A DNA stretch of 28,514 nucleotides from Cytophagaceae bacterium (GTDB taxonomy: Bacteria > Bacteroidota > Bacteroidia > Cytophagales > Cytophagaceae): assembly GCA_021151805.1 (NCBI GenBank), contig JAGKWN010000051.1, positions 1 through 28,514 of the forward strand. The letters are read 5' to 3'. The notes beneath the pieces were generated by a model, which saw only the letters and a program-made list of their open reading frames with translations, was not told the origin of the DNA and made no database searches. This document shows, piece by piece, positions 16,434 through 25,636 of this stretch (the first letter of the stretch is position 1; the number at the start of each line of letters is the position of its first letter). The position numbers and the translations under genes were made by a program.

Positions 16434-17402
16434 TTAATAAGCCAGCTTAATAATATAAGCCAGTACATAATAAGGCGGCCTGTTTTCGATCGGCTGAACA
16501 GCACTTGAGGCAACGGCGTCCTGAACGGTAACAGCAGGCTGCTGAACATCTGTCGTATTATATCGGGTATCCTCAAAATTAGAAGCCGCGTCTTCTCCTC
16601 CACCTGCATTCTTCCCAACGGTTTTATCCTGCTGAAAGACATCATTGAAACCATGATTATGCGGGGTTTGCGTTGCGGTATGCGAATGTGGCGCCACACC
16701 ACTTTGTGCACCAGTCAAACGCACCTGTTTGGCATCTGTGCTGTTCGCACCGGTGGATGTACCATCAGCGTCGGCAAAGGCAGGGCCGACTTTTTGTGTT
16801 GCATTGTAATCCGGGTCAGCCGGGTCATAGCCAACGATAAAACGTCCCTTCAGATCCGGTGTGCCGTTTGCACCATCGCACAGTGCCCAGCCTACGGGCA
16901 ATGCCGCCGGATCGCCCGACCACATAATGATCGACCCAACCGGCATGGCGCCTTCGCCATAGATCTTCGGTGCCGTAATACTTTCTCCTGCCGTGATGGT
17001 TTTGCTCGCAGCAATATCTCCAACTACATCCAGTCTTTTTGCCGGGGTGGCAGTACCGATCCCTACATTGCTGAAGGTTGTAGTAATGGTATCCGTATTG
17101 CCGCCGTTCTCAATCACTTCAGACTGCCACGCATTCAGCGCATACCACTTGCCATCGTTGGCCTGGTAATAGTAATAGAGCTTCTTGGTTGTATCGTACA
17201 CCAGCAGGGAGTTTGCCATGTCGGTCATGCCCAGGCGCGCTGCTTCGTCTATCCGCGGAATCAGCAAGCCCTTTGTCGGCGAGGTAATATCCAGCGCTGC
17301 CGAAGGATCGGGATTGGTGGTGTTAACACCCACCTGTGCCTGTACACGGCTGCTGCATACAAGCAGACAGATCGCGAAACAGATAAAAAGATGTTTTTTC
17401 AT
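16434..17402 (-). CDS. Exported tail-collar domain protein
   Basis: A 322-residue protein with a signal peptide (MKKHLFICFAICLLVCSSRVQA). The next part, VGVNTTNPDPSAALDI...KGLLIPRI, is the common Bacteroidota head of secreted tail-fibre-like proteins. A phage tail collar domain follows at about 153-194 (MPVGSIIMWSG...LPVGWALCDGANGTPDLKGRF). A His-rich tip has two HxH motifs (His239/241 and His248/250), and the end ENRPPYYVLAYIIKL is typical for collar proteins. HxH pairs bind iron in some phage fibre tips. It is probably a trimeric surface fibre, perhaps for binding other cells or polymers. There is a 6-bp gap from the FN3 gene and 25 bp to the lipoprotein gene: the same transcript. Confidence 0.88.
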   Translation of the reverse strand: MKKHLFICFAICLLVCSSRVQAQVGVNTTNPDPSAALDITSPTKGLLIPRIDEAARLGMTDMANSLLVYDTTKKLYYYYQANDGKWYALNAWQSEVIENGGNTDTITTTFSNVGIGTATPAKRLDVVGDIAASKTITAGESITAPKIYGEGAMPVGSIIMWSGDPAALPVGWALCDGANGTPDLKGRFIVGYDPADPDYNATQKVGPAFADADGTSTGANSTDAKQVRLTGAQSGVAPHSHTATQTPHNHGFNDVFQQDKTVGKNAGGGEDAASNFEDTRYNTTDVQQPAVTVQDAVASSAVQPIENRPPYYVLAYIIKLAY

Positions 17403-17408
17403 AAATGG

Positions 17409-19433
17409 TTATTTAACTTGTACATGTTGCTGGTTGGAACGAATAAACGTGCCGTCATTGAAATACAGGCGCACTTCATACGTTCCGTTCGCGGAAGCGC
17501 TCTCTGTAATTTTAAAGGTATTATTCTGTTGAAGGGATTCCATAGCTCTGAATTCCTTTTCCGTATCGGTACGAATGTATAACACATAGCCCTTAAAAGC
17601 ATTCGTACCCGTATACTGCCAGGTAAAGGTAATGCTTTTATTTTTCTTCTTATAATCCAGCGTCAGTTCCTGCCTGGCTGCATCATTCAGCACGGGCTTG
17701 TAGTTATAGGCAAAACCTGTTGACCGTTCAGATTCATTGCCGGTTTTATCAACCGCGGCAATATAAAGGATGAGCGGTCCGGCTGCAGCCGGCGTAAATA
17801 CATATTCACAGGGATCCGCTGGCAGCAATTCCATGTTCAAACGTTTAATGGTGCGCTGCACGGTATCCTTTAAATAGATCACATACCCGCTCAGATCTTT
17901 TTCAAAATTACGGATCCAGATCACGCGCAGCTGCTGGTCATCTGCAGCCGTAACTGATTTGATGAACGGCTTGCCCGGCGGAATAATATCCGGCATGGCC
18001 GCGCTTACCGTATCACTATACTTGCTTCTATTGTAACTGGTATCTACCGCGCGCACGGCATAAAAGAATCTGTTGGTCGCGGCTTTATTGATCGTATCAA
18101 TATACGTGGTGTGGAGATACGGATCTTTGTTCAGCAGGACCATGGTATTCATACCGCTGCCGCCAATACCGCGGTATACATAATACCCCCACAGATCTTT
18201 TTCCGTGTTTGCTTTCCAGCTCAGCTGAATGCGGCCGGTATCTGCTTTCGCTATAAGCCCCAGCGGCATCTCCGGTTCAAATACATCTTCCACATTTGCA
18301 ATGATGCGTTCCGAGGCCGATTCATTACCTGCAGTATCTACTGCGGAAATAAAATAATAATAAGGTGAAGGATAGTCTACACTATCCACCCAGGTAGATG
18401 TAGGTTTATTAAACGGTTCCGTTGTAAGCCGCTGATACACGCCATCACTTTTTGTTCCGCGGTAGATGTAGTACCCTTTCAGATCAGGATCCTGAACCGG
18501 AATATAACTCATGTATACATTTAAGTGGTATACCGAATCAAGCTTCAGCTTCGGACGCATAGGTGCAGTACGGTCTTTTACATAGCAGAAATAAGAAGTG
18601 CTGCGTTTGGTTTCATAACCAAAGAAGTCCACACCACTTAACTGATATTCATACAAGGTGTTTTCCTGCAGACTATCGTCTTCATACATACGCTCCGGTT
18701 TTACAGGCTTTCCCAGTGAGTCAACAGACTGATTCACCATCACCGGATTTTTATTTACACGGATAAATTCGGTTTCACCTTTTACTCTTCGGTAAACATT
18801 CACCGCCCAGAAACGCAATGGTTCGTCTTTCCACATAAAGGAAATTCTTTTCTTGCCGGGAGTAAGTTTTATTTCCTGCATTGGACTTTCAAATTGTTCC
18901 GTTGCCTGTACCTTTACAGCCGCTGTAATACCAATCTCCTTGGGAGCTCCGCTGATGAGCTGTACAATTTTATAACGGTAACTTTTCCCTTCAACAACAG
19001 TAGAATCATTGTAGTAAACACCCAAAAATTTTGCCAGGTCATTGCTTTCAAAAGCTTTTATCCAAACAGATAGCAGTGTTATACCATCCAGCTGTGAAGG
19101 TTTTTTTTCCTGTAAAAGCTGCTCGAAAAAAATCAGGTCTTCATCTTTTTGTTTCGCCAGTGAATCTATTTTTTTCAGCGGCATAATAGGTTTGTCGTTT
19201 ACACGCAGCCAGCCACCAGCATTGCCTTCCTGTCTGTAAATATACACACCGGCACCAGCTTCAATTTTTTCAGTGAACCATTTTATCTCTACATGTATTT
19301 TCCCATGCTGCTTACCTTTATTATGCGCAAACACATGTGCCTTCATTGGCTGTTGCGCATAGCCCATAAAGCCTGTCAACAGCAGGATCATACTAAAAAT
19401 TATTTCCTTATATTTTTTAGAATACATATGCAT
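17409..19433 (-). CDS. Exported fibronectin type III repeat protein
   Basis: ATG 19433 (MHMYSKKYKEIIFSMILLLTGFMGYAQQ) starts with a signal peptide and overlaps the end of the barrel gene by 17 bp; ATG 19427 is equally possible. A longer frame to 19457 exists but only deepens the overlap. Roughly five fibronectin-III-like modules are visible from about residue 190 to the end, each with a Trp or Tyr core and a GYYIYRG- or GYVIYLKD-type strand (for example LKGYYIYRGTKSDG, LWGYYVYRGIGGSG, LSGYVIYLKDTVQR). The N-terminal 190 residues are of a different kind (KQHGKIHVEIKWFTEKIE). No enzyme domain and no T9SS sorting domain are seen. It is probably periplasmic or surface scaffold working with the adjacent barrel. 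Confidence 0.85.
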   Translation of the reverse strand: MHMYSKKYKEIIFSMILLLTGFMGYAQQPMKAHVFAHNKGKQHGKIHVEIKWFTEKIEAGAGVYIYRQEGNAGGWLRVNDKPIMPLKKIDSLAKQKDEDLIFFEQLLQEKKPSQLDGITLLSVWIKAFESNDLAKFLGVYYNDSTVVEGKSYRYKIVQLISGAPKEIGITAAVKVQATEQFESPMQEIKLTPGKKRISFMWKDEPLRFWAVNVYRRVKGETEFIRVNKNPVMVNQSVDSLGKPVKPERMYEDDSLQENTLYEYQLSGVDFFGYETKRSTSYFCYVKDRTAPMRPKLKLDSVYHLNVYMSYIPVQDPDLKGYYIYRGTKSDGVYQRLTTEPFNKPTSTWVDSVDYPSPYYYFISAVDTAGNESASERIIANVEDVFEPEMPLGLIAKADTGRIQLSWKANTEKDLWGYYVYRGIGGSGMNTMVLLNKDPYLHTTYIDTINKAATNRFFYAVRAVDTSYNRSKYSDTVSAAMPDIIPPGKPFIKSVTAADDQQLRVIWIRNFEKDLSGYVIYLKDTVQRTIKRLNMELLPADPCEYVFTPAAAGPLILYIAAVDKTGNESERSTGFAYNYKPVLNDAARQELTLDYKKKNKSITFTWQYTGTNAFKGYVLYIRTDTEKEFRAMESLQQNNTFKITESASANGTYEVRLYFNDGTFIRSNQQHVQVK

Positions 19434-21126
19434 ATATAATATTTGCTCTCCACTCACTGCTTGTCTGTATCAATGCATTTTTCTGTTTACGTTGCATCCA
19501 GTTCAGATCGATATTGAATGAATGATGTTTCCCTTGCTTTACAGAAAGCGCTGCCCGGTTGATCAACGTATGTCCTGTGTTTACATGTTCAACACTATTG
19601 GTTACATAAGATGCATTGTAACTAAGCCGCAGGGCCTTGCCGATTTTTTTCGACACCCCGACATTCGGTCCCAGCATCTGATTATATAAACCGTTGCTGG
19701 TATTGAAAGTAGAAAGGATATTCAGGTTGAAACTTAATTGTGCAGGCACAAACGTGATGTTGTAACCGGCAGTACCCGAATAGAAATCTGAGTTGTTGCC
19801 ACGCGAATCCCGTGCCTTTTGCCAGCTTAGCGTTGCCATAATCCCGTGCCTGACCAAACTGTCGCCTACAGAATAATTACTGTTCAGTGATGCGTTCTGT
19901 GTAACCTGGTTATAACGGATAGAATCACTATTCTGCTGCAGGTTTAATTGATTGGCTGTAAAATTTGTATTATTGAATTTGGTATTTGATAAAAAATTTG
20001 AATACTGCGTCGCAAAATTCCAGCGTATATTGGGCGCATACATTAGTGAACCGGCAAAGGCATTACGTGCAGCCTGCTGCGTGAGCTTATGATCCAGATT
20101 GTTTCGCTGCACACCTTCCGTCAGTGATACGGTCATTTTTTGCTGCAGCATTTTCCAGGTAATCCCCCCGCTGATGTCTTCAATGTCGTTATTCAGAAAT
20201 ACAGACCCCATGGTGCGGTATTGCGGACCAACCCTGCGATAAGCAAACTTCAGCTGATAATTTCTCTGGTTGTAATTGATGGACGTCTGAAAAGCATTAT
20301 TCACTTTTGTTGATGTATTGGTTTGAAAAAAACTGCCAAGACCATTCAGGTACCGGTTAGTGACAACATCCGAAGCATCACCTCTGTAATCAGTTGTGTA
20401 AGCGCTCATAGCAAACTCGGCATCAACAACGATGTGCTGGTTGAGTGGCTGCTTTGTTACAATTCCCCAGACCAGATTCATACCGGGCGCGATATTGGCC
20501 AGCTTAGCAACCGAATCATTCACTGTTCCGGCGTCGTCTTTGCCTCTGAATAATTGAAATGCAACGGACCGCCCGTTCTTCTGGTAACCGACCTGTCCGC
20601 CGTACCCCCAGCGTTCATAAGCTGGAGAACCAGAGACCAGGCCTTCGGATTGATATCCATTCACCCCCTTTTGGAATCTTCCATATAATATGCTTACAAA
20701 AAACGGAGAGCTGGAAGGACGATATTCTACACCGCCGCCAAGAAAGACGGAACCTCCCACCGTATAGGTGGAATATTGAAGTGAGCGATATCCTGCATGT
20801 ACAGTCCATGCTTTATAGCGCGGACTCATGCCGTATTGGTTGAAAGGTTGTGTATAGCTGCGGTTCTGCTGACTAAACTGAAAAGATACGGGCACAGCAA
20901 CAACTCCAAAAACTGTCGCATTTAAATTCCCCCCAATCATCCAGTACCAGGGATCCCTGCGGGCAGGCATACCTTGCGATTGATAGAATGTATTGGTAAT
21001 ATTCAGACCGCCATTGATCTTAACAGGTTGCTTCCAGTTTATCTTTTCCAGATCCTGCGCCACAAGTATGCGGCAAAGAAAAAACAAAAGCAGAAAAGCA
21101 ATTGTACGTTTACCTCTAAAATACAC
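19417..21126 (-). CDS. Outer-membrane beta-barrel protein
   Basis: 569 residues with a signal peptide ending ILVAQ, then many amphipathic strands rich in Tyr, Asn and Gln, with an aromatic C-terminal residue (NIIYAYVF), as in outer-membrane barrels. The early phrases NITNTFYQSQGMPARRDP and YGMSPRYKAWTVHAGYRSLQ match what I remember of a Bacteroidota family of about 600 residues that commonly neighbours FN3 and TANFOR-type proteins. It lies 3 bp after the stop of the PKD protein gene and overlaps the FN3 gene. It could be the membrane channel or anchor of the locus; no plug or TonB box is visible. Confidence 0.85.
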   Translation of the reverse strand: MYFRGKRTIAFLLLFFLCRILVAQDLEKINWKQPVKINGGLNITNTFYQSQGMPARRDPWYWMIGGNLNATVFGVVAVPVSFQFSQQNRSYTQPFNQYGMSPRYKAWTVHAGYRSLQYSTYTVGGSVFLGGGVEYRPSSSPFFVSILYGRFQKGVNGYQSEGLVSGSPAYERWGYGGQVGYQKNGRSVAFQLFRGKDDAGTVNDSVAKLANIAPGMNLVWGIVTKQPLNQHIVVDAEFAMSAYTTDYRGDASDVVTNRYLNGLGSFFQTNTSTKVNNAFQTSINYNQRNYQLKFAYRRVGPQYRTMGSVFLNNDIEDISGGITWKMLQQKMTVSLTEGVQRNNLDHKLTQQAARNAFAGSLMYAPNIRWNFATQYSNFLSNTKFNNTNFTANQLNLQQNSDSIRYNQVTQNASLNSNYSVGDSLVRHGIMATLSWQKARDSRGNNSDFYSGTAGYNITFVPAQLSFNLNILSTFNTSNGLYNQMLGPNVGVSKKIGKALRLSYNASYVTNSVEHVNTGHTLINRAALSVKQGKHHSFNIDLNWMQRKQKNALIQTSSEWRANIIYAYVF

Positions 21127-21129
21127 CGC

Positions 21130-22566
21130 TTAGTCTTTGATTAATTTGTAGGTGTAAATTTTTCCCATCGACTGAAACTCCAGCAGATACATACCGGGAG
21201 TCAGTTGCTGCAACGGAATGTCGGTTACTACATTCTGTTCTGCATAATCGCTTTGCAGATGTTTACGACCCAGCATATCAAAAATAGAAATCGAAGAAGG
21301 GAAGACATCTGTAAGCTCAGCATCTACGGTTACCACACTGCTGCATGGGTTTGGATAATAGCTGAATGAACTTAAGATTTGCCCATAACTTTTATCCAGA
21401 TCACGTGTTGGTGGCCGCACAGCTATCGTATCATCTTTCTTCCTCAGATCTGAACAGAATCCGTTACTCACCTGCAGGGTTGTTGTATAAAAGCCCGCTT
21501 CGCTATAAATATGCGATGTATCTTCCCTGTCTGCTGAAGTCCCGTCGCCAAAATTCCAGATGTAGCTCATGGCTGCAGTAGTGTTTTTAGAAAAAGAAAA
21601 ATTCACAAATACAACCGTATCTTCTACAAATGCATACGAAGATGATAGATAGATTGCTTCTACATAATTTGGGTCGCTGGGCGCACAGGTGGCATTATCA
21701 GAAGCCGGAGCAAGAGTGATACGCTCTGTTCCTAAATTCCTGTAGTAGGGAGAAGCGATCGTATCCAGCAGTTCATCCACCACGCCTCCGCGCGGGAACC
21801 ATACCGGGCGCGAAGACTTGAATGAATAAAGCTGTAGCAACGTTTCATTGCTTGGATTATCAGTATCAAAATACCGCAGCACAATATTGTCAACCGGCAA
21901 CGTGTTTGTTGTTGTAATATCAAAGTAACGGGCAATACTGCCTGCACCTGCTTCCGGGAAAACAGTATGCCCTCTTGAAATAGTAGTTGTACCAAAGGTT
22001 TGCAAAGGCGACTCGATAAATAAACCCAGGCCGGCAATATCGGTTGTCTTAGTCAAAAACTGCAGATTGCGGGTTGTCGTAACCACACCATCAACAGCGT
22101 ATATGCGGTTATCATTTGTTTCATTATACAGCGCGCCTTTATTTTTCAAATCAACCGTATAATTATCTATATATAAATTACCCTGTACAAAAGATACCAG
22201 TGAATCAATGGTAATATCATGCTCAAGCATAACATTACCGGCGGGTTTATCCAGACTCAGTATATTGAAATTCCAGTTGCCGATAATCTTCTGATCCTGG
22301 TTGCCGTTCAAAATGGTTTCACCAACCGGATTAGGCAAGCCTACCGTACTTGGATTAAGATTTTTAATATCCTGCTCTACATAGATACTGCCGCCATTGA
22401 AGGTAATAGCATTAGTCTGATACTCGCCTCCTACATATAAGATGCCGCCTTCGGCTATGGTAACAGGAGCATCCTGGTACAAGCCGGTAAATGCTGCCTG
22501 AGACCATGCATGTTCAGTAGCATTCAGCATGATTAAAAAGACAGCCAGTTGAATAAAAATCTTCAT
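21130..22566 (-). CDS. PKD-domain protein with type A T9SS sorting signal
   Basis: ATG 22566 gives a 478-residue protein with a signal peptide (MKIFIQLAVFLIMLNATEHAWSQ); the frame extends to 22626 but adds only a second hydrophobic stretch, so I use the later start. The first half has Asn/Gly-rich beta repeats (NGNQDQKIIGNWNFNILSLD). A PKD domain follows with the signature YIWNFGDGTS and the strand GFYTTTLQVSNG. The last 75 residues, from SYYPNPCSSVVTVDAEL to MYLLEFQSMGKIYTYKLIKD, are a T9SS type A C-terminal sorting domain, so it is exported across the outer membrane and probably attached to the surface. It is the first gene of the row and the only member where I see a sorting domain. Confidence 0.92.
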   Translation of the reverse strand: MKIFIQLAVFLIMLNATEHAWSQAAFTGLYQDAPVTIAEGGILYVGGEYQTNAITFNGGSIYVEQDIKNLNPSTVGLPNPVGETILNGNQDQKIIGNWNFNILSLDKPAGNVMLEHDITIDSLVSFVQGNLYIDNYTVDLKNKGALYNETNDNRIYAVDGVVTTTRNLQFLTKTTDIAGLGLFIESPLQTFGTTTISRGHTVFPEAGAGSIARYFDITTTNTLPVDNIVLRYFDTDNPSNETLLQLYSFKSSRPVWFPRGGVVDELLDTIASPYYRNLGTERITLAPASDNATCAPSDPNYVEAIYLSSSYAFVEDTVVFVNFSFSKNTTAAMSYIWNFGDGTSADREDTSHIYSEAGFYTTTLQVSNGFCSDLRKKDDTIAVRPPTRDLDKSYGQILSSFSYYPNPCSSVVTVDAELTDVFPSSISIFDMLGRKHLQSDYAEQNVVTDIPLQQLTPGMYLLEFQSMGKIYTYKLIKD

Positions 22567-22850
22567 TTTTAAAAGAATAAATGAAACTACAATTTTTAAA
22601 AATACTATCATTCCATTTAGTATCAAAATAATTAAGCATGAGAGAATTTTAATTTAAAAAATTAAAAAATATGTTTAAACAGCAAATTAACTTATGTAAA
22701 TATATCACTGCAGATTTTTATTCTTATTCATCTCATATTTAAAGCAACCATACAGAAACGGCTGAACAACCGGCAAAACTACAAAACGGGTTCTTCCTGC
22801 TATGGTATCTCAGTATATGTTTGCACCTGACAAAATCCTAAGTAGCCTAT
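22567..22850 (-). other. Upstream region of the secreted-protein operon
   Basis: About 280 bp without a gene. Bases 22567-22700 are very AT-rich and should hold the promoter of the gene starting at 22566, but I find no convincing match to the Bacteroidota -7 box (TAnnTTTG). No hairpin or small ORF with coding character was seen. Confidence 0.5.
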
Positions 22851-22856
22851 GGGTTG

Positions 22857-22900
22857 TCCCACCTTTTTCCCACCTCTATCCCACCTCTGTCCCACCTCTC
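22857..22900. repeat. Four 11-bp direct repeats TCCCACCTYT
   Basis: Copies of TCCCACCTTT or TCCCACCTCT start at 22857, 22868, 22879 and 22890, exactly 11 bp apart with one variable spacer base. On the minus strand this gives four GGTGGG runs, one per helical turn. They lie about 290 bp upstream of the first gene of the secreted-protein row. The rest of the gap (22901-23051) shows nothing further that I recognise. Confidence 0.8.
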
Positions 22901-23051
22901 TCTCACATCAAAGGCATATCAATCACATGAAACAAGGGTGGGAATAGGCAGCAACAAGCCCGGTAATACGTGTGATAAAGAATGTAAACATTATCGTCTC
23001 CGTTGGATTGCTCACCGGATAATATGTCCTTTAAGAAAAACCCAGTAAAAG

Positions 23052-23085
23052 AAAAGTCCGGCAGATCAGCTCTGCCGGACTTTTT
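23052..23085 (-). terminator. Terminator hairpin of the GH31 gene, copy 2 of a dispersed module
   Basis: Arms AAAAGTCCGGCAGA and TCTGCCGGACTTTT surround TCAGC: a 14-bp stem with T/A ends. The central 31 bases are identical to 3481-3511, and flanks such as CAGTAAAA before and CTTTG after are also shared. It can stop transcripts from both sides. Confidence 0.85.
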
Positions 23086-23102
23086 CTTTGTTCCCCGCTA
23101 CA

Positions 23103-23162
23103 ATGAATAATCATTCATCATTCATAATTCATAATTCATAATTCATAATTCATCATTCATAA
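23103..23162. repeat. Palindrome and TTCATAA heptamers after the GH31 stop
   Basis: ATGAAT and ATTCAT form an inverted pair at 23103-23118. Four exact TTCATAA units follow at 23121-23148, then a degenerate unit and a fifth copy at 23156-23162, three bases before the gene's TAA. The layout matches that at 3529-3586. Confidence 0.85.
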
Positions 23163-23165
23163 TAA

Positions 23166-25559
23166 TTACTTGATCACAATCTTGCCAAAACCTTTCGTCG
23201 CGTCAAAACGGATCAGGTTTTTATCCGGGTTGATCACATCGATCTGCACCTTCTCGCCATCTACCTCACAGCTCTTCGGCGTGAAGTTCAGGCCATGCAC
23301 CATGATCTCATACGTATTATACACAGGATTGTAGGAGCCTTCAATGTTCTGTGTAATGGTGAATGATTTCTTATCGCCATTTGTTACAAATGTTTTATAG
23401 CAATATACTCCTTCGGTGTATTCATATCCATCGCCTTTGTCTTCGTACAGGTAGCTTGTATATTCTCCGCTGTTTACATACACATGCAAAAACAATGCTT
23501 CCGGATCAAACTCGCCTACATACTGCATAATTGGAGCCATCGGAATAACAGAACCTGCTTTCACAAATAACGGTATACGATCCAGGGCTGCTTCTGCCCA
23601 TACTTCCTGCTTGCCTTCAAATTCCTGATCATCCCAGTAGTAGTACCACTTGCCTTCCGGTAAATACAGCCAGCGGCCATCTACTTTCTCTGATAGAATC
23701 GGACATACCAGCAAATTGTCGCCCATGCAGAATTCATCCTGTCTGTTGTAAGTTTCTGTATCATCCTGCGCCAGGAACGGTAATGGACGCAGCGTAGGCA
23801 TGCCTGTCTGCACATGCTGGTAGAAGGTTGTATAAATATATGGCAGCAATTTATAACGCAGCTCAATGAATTTCTTGGTCAGCAATTCCACTTCCACGCC
23901 AAACGACCATGGTTCCTGATCACCGTGGTCACCGGATGAATGCACGCGGCAAAACATATGGAAAATTCCCAGCTGAATCCAGCGTACAAACAACTCACCC
24001 GACGGAGAACCGATGAACCCACCGATGTCTGTTCCGCAATACGAAACACCCGATACACTCAGGCGCTGGCACTGATTATTGGCGATTGCCAAATGTTCCC
24101 ATGAGGCAACGTTATCGCCCGTCCATACAGACGAATATTTCTGTAAGCCGGAATAACCGGAACGTGTAATTACAAACGGTCGTTTATTATCGCCGAATTT
24201 CTTCACGCCTTCATATGTTGCGCGCGCCATCTGCATACCATACACGTTGTGTGCTTTTCTATGGCTGCACGGATCGCCGTCGTAATCGTGACGCACATCG
24301 TTCGGGAAGGTTTCAATTTCAAATACTGCCGGCTCATTCATGTCGTTCCATACGCCACGCACGCCGGTATCCATCAGGCCTTCAAACAGACCTGCCCACC
24401 ACTCACGCACTTCCGGACGCGTAAAGTCCGGGAAGTTACATTCACCTGGCCATACAGCACCTTTCATCAACGGACCATCCATACGTTTGCAGAAATAGCC
24501 TTTCTCCAAACCTTCTTTATATACCCAGTAATTCGGATCTATTTTTATACCCGGATCAATGATCACAACGGTTTTAAAACCTTGCGCCTCCAGGTCCTGG
24601 ATCATTTTTTTCGGTTTCGGGAAATGTTCCGGATGCCAGGTAAAGCATCTGAATCCATCCATATAATCGATGTCCAGGTAGAATGCATCGCAAGGAATTT
24701 TACGGGTACGGAATTCAGAAGTAATTTCACGCACTTGCTTTTCCGGATAGTAACTCCATTTGCATTGATGGAAGCCTAGCGCCCACAATGGCGGCAGCTC
24801 CGGCTTGCTTGTCATTTCCGTATACTTCTGCACCACATTCAACAAGTCCGGACCGTAAATGAAATAGTAATTCATTTCTCCTCCCTGCGCCCAGAAGGAT
24901 GTTGCATTCTTACGTTCAAAACCAAAATCAAAAAATGTACGGAATGAATTATCGAAGAAAATACCGTACGCTACTTTATGGTGCATCCCGATAAAGAAGG
25001 GAATATTTTTATACAGAGGATCTGAGTCTTTACCAAAGGCATACGTATCCTTGCCCCAGTTCTCAAAACGTTTTTCACGGATATCGGTATCGGTAGGCTT
25101 ATCGCCCAGGCCATAGAAACGTTCACCGGCCTGGCCTTTGCGTGTATTGAAAACAATTTCACCGCCATGTTTTTTGTGTTCTTCCCAGTGGAATCCTTTC
25201 TCATCTTCAGAGATCACCAGGCCTTTTTTATCCAGAATTTTAATAAGCATACGCTCCTTCTGAATTTCACAATCAAGCTTTGCTGTCTTAATAACAAAGT
25301 ATTCTTCTTCTTCACTTACGTCCAGGTGTTCGATGTGCTGCTGATAATGCTGTGCATGCGAATACGAAAAGTCACGGTGAAAATTTCCCAAGGCAGAAAA
25401 ACGGAAACGGATGATCGCGTCCGAAACAATCTTGACCTCTAAAACTGTCTGCTGTCCATAGAAATAAAAACGATTTTCAATCTTCTCCCACCTTTCCACG
25501 ACACCGGCATTCTGTTGCGAAGCCTGCTTGTCGTGATTGATATTCATGTAACTTTCCAT
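23166..25559 (-). CDS. GH31 alpha-glucosidase
   Basis: A glycoside hydrolase of family 31, releasing alpha-linked glucose from the non-reducing ends of maltodextrins or related glucans by a retaining mechanism. The catalytic nucleophile is Asp406 in WNDMNEP, and the likely acid/base is Asp482 in WTGDN. Other family signs are FYLDIDYMDGFRCFTW, the N-terminal mutarotase-like domain (about residues 30-240) and the C-terminal beta domains. Length 797 fits the family. I chose ATG 25559, preceded by AGGA at a reasonable distance; ATG 25547 is possible, and the frame to 25598 is less likely. There is no signal peptide, so it acts in the cytoplasm. It is divergent from the glycosyltransferase-GH57 pair, suggesting shared control of alpha-glucan use. 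Confidence 0.93.
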   Translation of the reverse strand: MESYMNINHDKQASQQNAGVVERWEKIENRFYFYGQQTVLEVKIVSDAIIRFRFSALGNFHRDFSYSHAQHYQQHIEHLDVSEEEEYFVIKTAKLDCEIQKERMLIKILDKKGLVISEDEKGFHWEEHKKHGGEIVFNTRKGQAGERFYGLGDKPTDTDIREKRFENWGKDTYAFGKDSDPLYKNIPFFIGMHHKVAYGIFFDNSFRTFFDFGFERKNATSFWAQGGEMNYYFIYGPDLLNVVQKYTEMTSKPELPPLWALGFHQCKWSYYPEKQVREITSEFRTRKIPCDAFYLDIDYMDGFRCFTWHPEHFPKPKKMIQDLEAQGFKTVVIIDPGIKIDPNYWVYKEGLEKGYFCKRMDGPLMKGAVWPGECNFPDFTRPEVREWWAGLFEGLMDTGVRGVWNDMNEPAVFEIETFPNDVRHDYDGDPCSHRKAHNVYGMQMARATYEGVKKFGDNKRPFVITRSGYSGLQKYSSVWTGDNVASWEHLAIANNQCQRLSVSGVSYCGTDIGGFIGSPSGELFVRWIQLGIFHMFCRVHSSGDHGDQEPWSFGVEVELLTKKFIELRYKLLPYIYTTFYQHVQTGMPTLRPLPFLAQDDTETYNRQDEFCMGDNLLVCPILSEKVDGRWLYLPEGKWYYYWDDQEFEGKQEVWAEAALDRIPLFVKAGSVIPMAPIMQYVGEFDPEALFLHVYVNSGEYTSYLYEDKGDGYEYTEGVYCYKTFVTNGDKKSFTITQNIEGSYNPVYNTYEIMVHGLNFTPKSCEVDGEKVQIDVINPDKNLIRFDATKGFGKIVIK

Positions 25560-25636
25560 ACAATTCCTATTTCTGTAATACAGTTTCTTTCTACACACTA
25601 AAATAGAATAAAAAAAAGGCTATTGCGAACCTAATA

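Noticed and set aside
16409..16711. Upstream extension of the lipoprotein frame
   Set aside because: Overlaps the collar gene; the lipobox signal begins at ATG 16408, which is the natural start.
16653..17582. 309-codon open frame on the + strand
   Set aside because: Antisense to the collar and FN3 genes, both of which have clear domains and signal peptides.
22854..23048. 64-codon + strand frame over the 11-bp repeats
   Set aside because: Its Pro/Ser-rich start is just the translated repeat; no start signal or homology-like content.
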